A DNA stretch of 64,000 nt from Rhododendron vialii. Its lineage: Eukaryota; Streptophyta; Magnoliopsida; Ericales; Ericaceae. The notes beneath the pieces are model-generated. The model saw only the letters and a program-made list of their open reading frames with translations, made no database searches and was not told where the DNA came from. The stretch lies in assembly GCF_030253575.1 (NCBI RefSeq), contig NC_080560.1, positions 40,099,001 to 40,163,000 on the forward strand, written 5' to 3'. Each line of letters opens with the position of its first letter. The first letter of the stretch is position 1. Made by a program: the position numbers and the translations under genes. This document shows, piece after piece, positions 58,946-64,000 of the stretch.

Positions 58946-59232
58946 GAGCATCTCCAACCCATACTCCATTTCTTCATTTTGGAGGAAAAACATTCTCCAA
59001 CCCATCCTCTAAAACTCTCCTCCATTTGGGAGGATGAACTTTGATTCTCTAAATATAGAGGATGAAGGAAAAAATAGAGGATCTCCTCCAAATATGTGTT
59101 GGAGTTGAGAAATAGAGTGTTAGGTTGGAATTGAGACAAATAGTACAATCCTCTAAATCTACTTTTCAAATAAAATAGATTAATTTGATCATTTCAAATA
59201 GAGATTTAGAGGGTGTTGGATTGGAGATGCTC
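58946..59232. mobile_element. Tourist-type MITE (PIF/Harbinger), nested
   Basis: GAGCATCTCCAACCC at the left, GGATTGGAGATGCTC at the right, TAA on both sides. Same family as 24556-24912. It interrupts the right arm of the larger foldback. Confidence 0.8.
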
Positions 59233-59440
59233 TAAAAGAGTTAACCCATGTTTAGACACCACACGTGATTTTAATTTGGTTTGACACTGATGATGACATG
59301 GCGCCAGGGATTGGTTTGGAGGAAAAGGGGGCTTCTCCTCCTCAGACGGAGATAATTTATTGAGAAAAAATTCTTACCACCTTAGGTGGAAACCATGGGA
59401 TTTCTACCACGCATTGCGAGCCTTACTGTGCATTTTTTCA

Positions 59441-59708
59441 GTAATTTGAACCGTTCATCTTGCAGGGCCTGCATAGTAGTATATTCACACACAAAAAATC
59501 ATATTTATTGGATATTAATAGGTATATTAAAAATTAAATCTTCGTTTATAAAATAGATGGCTATGGATAATTGAACTTTAAACTTATCTACCGTCGATTT
59601 TTTAAACCAAATTTCAATTTTTTATATACCTATCCATGTCCGATAAAACTGATTTTTTGTAAAGATGTATTACTTTGCAAACCCTATAAGATAAATGGTT
59701 CAAATTAC
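59441..59708. repeat. AT-rich foldback
   Basis: GTAATTTGAACCGTTCATCTT on the left pairs with AAGATAAATGGTTCAAATTAC on the right, and AAAAATCA/TGATTTTT-like segments pair inside. It may be part of a larger element whose arms begin near the CCACCTTAGGTGG at about 59378. Confidence 0.55.
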
Positions 59709-59899
59709 TATAATATACGACCAGCCCACAATTGATGGTGGTGGAAAACTTGGGGTATATACCTTTTTGCCCCTTGAATGTTGGGTTCCGTTTCCATCCC
59801 CGCCACTCGGCAAAACGCTGAAATCGGAGGAGTACCGAACAAGGGTGGTGCAGCTGGCTCCAAAACACACACACTCTCTCTCTCTCTCTCAAAAGCTAG

Positions 59900-61548
59900 T
59901 ACAATATAATCTCTGTCTTTCATGGGGTTGGTGATAAGATACTTGAGCAACTTGCATCGGTCTTAGCTCTAGAATTTTTGGTCATATGTAAAGTCTTGTT
60001 GCTTTATTTTGTGGCTTTTTTCTGGGCAAATAGGAGGTTGTTAGGTTGTGCCTCGATCTCTCTTTTGTAATGTTGAATCTCTCTCACGGTTTTTTAGTTG
60101 GCTTGCTTTATAAAATGGTTTAATTACCCAAAAAAAAACCCTTGCATCAGTCTTAGACTATTTATGCTTTCTTTACACTGCTTGCTTCTTTTATTGCCTT
60201 CCAAAATTTTCTCTGATGAGTTAGCCCACTGCAGCGTTGTCTCATCTGTTTTTCCGGTTTTAAGTGTAAGCGATGTTTTAGTCTGAAGTTAGAACTTATT
60301 CATGACTTGGTTGTGATCTTGTAGTCCAGAAGCAGTTTAGATTGGGGTGAATTCATCGGCAAAAAGGAATCCCAATCCAGATTTGTTGGCCATCCATGGA
60401 TGACAGCAATATACGTCCATAGCATCTGTTGGATTCTGCAAAGAAATGGGAGATTTCTTATGCAGCAAGAAGAAGAGAGGAGGATCGTCTAGATTAGCCG
60501 AACTTAGACTCAGTATTTTCTTTTCTAATTTCTAATGCCCGTAATTCCGGTCTATTGGCATCTTCGAATTGCTCTTGAACCTACTTATCGTGTTAGTGAA
60601 AAATGTGAATCCTTGTCGTAATAGTGGTTGGTGGACCGATTTGGGTTGTTTCTAGCCCTTGATTCTGATATACAGCAGATTAGCCATGTTGTTCCCAGTA
60701 TTCTTTTCCTGCAGGAAATGGTAAATTGCTATGAACGGTTAATTTTGCTACAAAATGCGACGCCGATGTTACTTTGATTCCCATATTTCTTTGTTCTTTT
60801 TGAATGGTCATCTCCAACATTGACTTTAAATTTGAGGATATCAAATTCTTTTTTAAAACTTACGTGACAATTTGACATGTTAGAGTTTGACATCTTCAAT
60901 GTACCCACTCCCAGTCAACATGTCAAATTTATTATTTTAAGAAGTTTTTGAATAAAGTAATTGAAGAAATTTTTGACATCACATGTCAAATTTGACATGA
61001 CAGAGGAGATGCCAAATGACACATAAGCATTGACATTTAGGTTGGAATTACTTCACATGTCAATTCTTTCACTTGGCATGCCATTTGACATCCTTGGTTG
61101 GAGATGATGGGGGGGATGGTGTTGTGCGGGTGGTGCGTAACACGGTGCTATGCATCATTTGAGCCATCCGTTCGGCGATCCAACAGTCCAGATCTCATCT
61201 CGGTACTATCATATTTTTTCTTAGTGGTATAATATGGGTTTCACATTTGGAATAACATAAATTGTATTATATTCTAAACTATTGGGATGTTAGTAGATGG
61301 TGAGATTGATTCAATAGAATTAGTCGAAGTGCGTACAAATTAGTTCAAACACCTAATTCATAGTTTTAACCATCAGGATGTTCTTGCATTAGTATTCTAC
61401 ATTGCCATAAAAGTATCGATTATGGAAAATTAAAGTCGGTAGTTTTGAAAAATGGTTAAAGCAACAAACACACAACGCATGAAGAACAATCAAGAAAAGA
61501 AACAGAAAATGCATGACACAAAGATTTTTACATGATTCCTAAATTCTG
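59900..61548 (+). repeat. Segmental duplication, copy 2
   Basis: Partner of 56778-58378, with the same landmark order. It includes the decayed copy of the orphan exon at 60330-60497 and an extra stretch near 60780-61110 rich in TTTGACATGTCAAA-type short inverted repeats not present in copy 1. Confidence 0.85.
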
Positions 61549-62104
61549 TAGTTACGTACATTCACACAGCTCGCGGTATCTTTTACCAATATCAAATAAA
61601 GAATGAAATACGTACAAGTTACATAAATTGCATATAACAAGTATTTGTGATGAGTATAAATTCTTTGCACCTAAGGAGAAACCACCACCGATTGTGGGTC
61701 ATAACTGCGTTCATTACAGTAATATGAATTTTTCAGTTTGTGGATCCCACCGATAGGTACATCAAAAATTATATTATGGTTTATAAATAGACAGTCATAG
61801 ACACTTTAGCTAAACTTATTGACAGTCCATTTTAAATTAAACTCATTTATGTTATAGAGTTTACATCATCCGTTATGTAATCCCCTATTCTCGATTCAGA
61901 GACGCTCGCCCCTGATTTCCTGCGACCTGACCGGTTAGGTAGAATCCCAAGTTAAGGTTGTGAATATCGTTCATAGGCCACTAAGTACCATCTTTTCATA
62001 AAACCGGCACCTTTCCCCTCTAATTTTGTTTTGGTTCGAATATTAGCCTGTATCGTTGGCCATAAATAATTCTTTTGTACTAGATAACTAGTACTCCAAT
62101 TATA
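61549..62104. other. Intergenic, no gene seen
   Basis: No coding region is supported; the sequence is AT-rich. Confidence 0.4.
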
Positions 62105-62315
62105 CTCCCTCCGTCCCAAAATGATTGTTCGTTCCGCAAAACGGAGTGATAAAAATAATGCAATTTTTTCAAGAAAAAATTCAAACTTTTTTCACAAATT
62201 AAAAATACTCATTGATATCTAGTAAGTTGTTAAAAATTTTTTGATTTTTTCTTGCAAAAATTGTATTATTTTTAACATCTCGTTTTGCGGATCGAACAAA
62301 CATTTTGGGACGGAG
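62105..62315. mobile_element. Stowaway-type MITE upstream of the last F-box gene
   Basis: A 211-bp element starting CTCCCTCCGTCCCAAAATG and ending TTTTGGGACGGAG, flanked by TA. It is the sister of 22182-22396 with the same internal sequence. It ends about 235 bp before the F-box start codon, inside the likely promoter. Confidence 0.88.
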
Positions 62316-62497
62316 TAAGTACTATTTTTAGTATATTTTGTGAATGTTCCAGTAGGAGTAGAACGCACTGAATATTCAACGAAGAGCAAATGAGAAATCG
62401 AACAGTTGGGGGTATGTCGAAAAAAGTGAGGTGCCATTAGAATTTTAAACCGACTCTGGTCGAATGGACAACAAACCCAGGTACTCTGCATGCATTT

Positions 62498-62499
<2 letters not shown>

Positions 62500-62535
<36 letters not shown>
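62500..62535 (+). repeat. CT microsatellite in the F-box 5' leader
   Basis: About 17 CT units ending 14 bases before the ATG at 62549. Pyrimidine runs like this are frequent in plant 5' leaders and may act on transcription or translation. Confidence 0.9.
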
Positions 62536-62537
<2 letters not shown>

Positions 62538-62548
62538 ACTGACTGGAA

Positions 62549-63646
62549 ATGGGACGGGATTTGCCCCATATTCCCCCTGAGCTCATCTTCAACATACTCT
62601 CAAGGCTATCCGTCAAGTCTCTGTGCTGTTTCAAATCGGTTTCCAAGCCATGGCACGCTCTTATCACCGACCGCCAATTCGTCAAATCTCACCTCAATCG
62701 CCAATCTACCAAAGACAACAAAACCCAGAAGCTAATACTGGCCTGTCAATATTCTCGCAATGTCTACTCCCTTGATTTCCAGGCACCTGACCCCGCCATA
62801 ACCGAGCTCCAATTACCCTATAAGCCTATCGTTACAATTCTGGGTTCACTTAATGGTATCTTACTTATACGCACTGGTAGAACCTTACGGCTGTGGAACC
62901 CATCAATTAGAATGTTCCAGAAATTTACCCCACCTGATTTCCCAAGTGGGTCTACAATCTATGGGCTTAGTTATGATTCTGCTAGTGATGATTTCAAGGT
63001 GGTTATGGCTATCAGGCCTTCAAGAAAAAATGCCAAGACAGTTGTTCATGTATTTTCTGCTAGACTTAGTTCATGGAATAGGATTGGAGACTTTGGTTAC
63101 CAGATCCATGGTCGGACGTCGGGTACTGTTTTGAATGGGGCACCACATTCGGTTGTAGAACGACTGGGTGCGGAGATGGGTGCTGTGATTGTTTATTTTG
63201 ATGCTACTGAGGAGAAATTCAAGGAGGTTCCCTCACCTGATTGTGAAGGTGCGAATATACTTGTTAGTTCGTGCGGTGTTGGTTTGGGGGTTTTGGGTGG
63301 ATCGCTTTGTGTGGTTAAGAGGCATTACGAGGGTCATGCTTCTTGTCATGCCGATGTTTGGGTGATGAAGGAATATGGGGTGAAGGAATCTTGGTCCAAG
63401 TTGTTTGTTGTACCAATTGAATCAGGAGAGTTCTCTTCCTACCGCTGTATGCCGTTGTATTATGCAAATGATGGAGAGGTTGTAATGGTGTTGGATTCGG
63501 AGAAGTTAGTCAGCTACAATCCGGAAGAAAATAGTTATCAGACAATTTCGATTGCTGAGGTTCGCCTTGATCAGTTTGATGTGGCTTTATATGTGGAGAG
63601 TCTTGCTTCACCTCATGGTGGGAATGAGATGAAAGGGCAACCCTAA
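62549..63646 (+). CDS. F-box protein with FBA-type domain
   Basis: The 365-residue protein starts MGRDLPHIPPELIFNILSRL; the F-box covers about residues 4-45 and includes SVKSLCCFKSVSKPWHALIT. The FBA part has ILGSLNGILLI, LRLWNPSIRMF, YGLSYDSASDDFKVVMAI, LGVLGGSLCVV, WVMKEYGVKESWSKLFVVP and ALYVESLASP. As a probable SCF substrate receptor it is closest in style to the 54051 and 6095 genes, and it shares the MKEYGVEESW-type block with the latter. There is no intron in the coding region. The start is fixed by the conserved F-box beginning only a few residues later. A donor-like GAAG/GTAATT shortly after the stop suggests a 3'-UTR intron, as in its neighbour. Confidence 0.92.
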   Translation: MGRDLPHIPPELIFNILSRLSVKSLCCFKSVSKPWHALITDRQFVKSHLNRQSTKDNKTQKLILACQYSRNVYSLDFQAPDPAITELQLPYKPIVTILGSLNGILLIRTGRTLRLWNPSIRMFQKFTPPDFPSGSTIYGLSYDSASDDFKVVMAIRPSRKNAKTVVHVFSARLSSWNRIGDFGYQIHGRTSGTVLNGAPHSVVERLGAEMGAVIVYFDATEEKFKEVPSPDCEGANILVSSCGVGLGVLGGSLCVVKRHYEGHASCHADVWVMKEYGVKESWSKLFVVPIESGEFSSYRCMPLYYANDGEVVMVLDSEKLVSYNPEENSYQTISIAEVRLDQFDVALYVESLASPHGGNEMKGQP

Positions 63647-63839
63647 TCATGTGGAAATGGAAGTGAAGGTAATTCAAATGGTTCGATCTGATGTTTTCCT
63701 TGTTCTTTCTCTTTGCATATGTGTTTTTGGTACTTTTTTTATGTGTCTAAGTCCAGTACTTTATATTCAATTAACAATAAATCTCGTGGTTATTACATTT
63801 GAGTACTGAAGAAAAATTAGATTCATTGTCTAAATTTGA

Positions 63840-64000
63840 TATTGATTTGGAGTAGAGGTGTTTGTTGAAAACTTGAAATGATACAACCAACTTTCCTAAT
63901 GGGGTATTTCAAAATAAGGTTTGGGGGTTTTGAGTGGATCCTTCCACATTGTTTGTCATGTAGTATACATTGTTGAGGTGTTGGGATTGGAAAGATGTGG
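63840..64000 (+). pseudogene. F-box gene fragment at the window edge
   Basis: The stretch follows 54781-54925 of the F-box gene: GATTTGGAGTAGAGGTGTTT against GATTTTGGAGCAGAGGAGTT, then GGGGGTTTTGAGTGGATC, TTGTTTGTCATG and GTTGAGGTGTTGGGATTGGA. Stops and small gaps break the frame (for example the TAG in GGAGTAGAGG). It is an internal FBA piece with no F-box upstream, continuing beyond the window. Confidence 0.75.

Larger units (their letters stand above)
58384..59358. mobile_element. Large foldback element with nested MITEs
   Basis: The left end AAATTATCTCCACCTGAGGA pairs with the inverted right end AAATTATCTCCGTCTGAGGA. Arm matches continue through GGAGGAAAAGGGG/CCCCTTTTCCTCC, GGCGCC, AACATGGGTTAACTCTT and ACCCACATGCCACAACACC. 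The right arm is split by the Tourist element at 58946-59232, and the centre (58599-58842) has Stowaway-like ends. Flanks AATGAGAAT and ATTGAGAAA match at seven of nine positions, which would suit an old Mutator-type duplication. Confidence 0.75.

Overview
The window is nuclear DNA of a flowering plant, most likely a eudicot. It is AT-rich, has spliced genes with GT-AG introns (and one apparent GC-AG intron), plant-specific families (MORF RNA-editing factor, F-box/FBA genes, ABCC transporter, UBP26, mTERF) and a dense load of plant DNA transposons and MITEs. I cannot name the species from sequence alone.

Layout. About 0.5-1.3 kb holds a foldback structure with GGT-rich and ACC-rich arms around an array of short GC-rich palindromes. 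About 2.3-7.8 kb has a truncated F-box relic and an intact F-box gene on the minus strand. About 9-12.7 kb is transposon debris plus a well-bounded non-autonomous CACTA element that carries a tRNA-like segment. About 15.4-15.9 kb has an mTERF relic. From 18.7 to 26.7 kb runs a five-exon papain-like cysteine peptidase gene without a recognisable propeptide. Its 5.7-kb last intron is filled with MITEs and an old Copia fossil. About 29.4-31.8 kb holds several MITEs and a 390-bp near-perfect foldback. A UBP26 relic that keeps its introns lies at 32.4-33.6 kb. A complete but decayed 5.1-kb Mutator-like element (MULE) with a 9-bp target duplication occupies 34.8-39.9 kb. A four-exon MORF-type organellar RNA-editing factor gene (41.0-42.9 kb) has a Mutator-type MITE just upstream of its promoter. 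A second 390-bp foldback lies at 43.2-43.6 kb, and half an ABCC transporter pseudogene at 44.9-48.3 kb. From 49.8 kb to the end there is an F-box neighbourhood: one broken copy, two intact plus-strand genes (54.05 and 62.55 kb) and a fragment leaving the window. Duplicated downstream sequence and foldback elements separate them.

The likely functional protein genes are three F-box genes, the papain-like gene and the MORF gene. The F-box proteins would act as substrate receptors of SCF ubiquitin ligases, and the MORF protein in organellar C-to-U editing. I see no operon-like or single-pathway logic. The dominant theme is gene birth and death by duplication, plus repeated MITE insertion next to and inside genes. 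Element boundaries supported by both inverted termini and target-site duplications are the firmest structural calls. The peptidase and MORF splice models rest on reading phase plus family resemblance.
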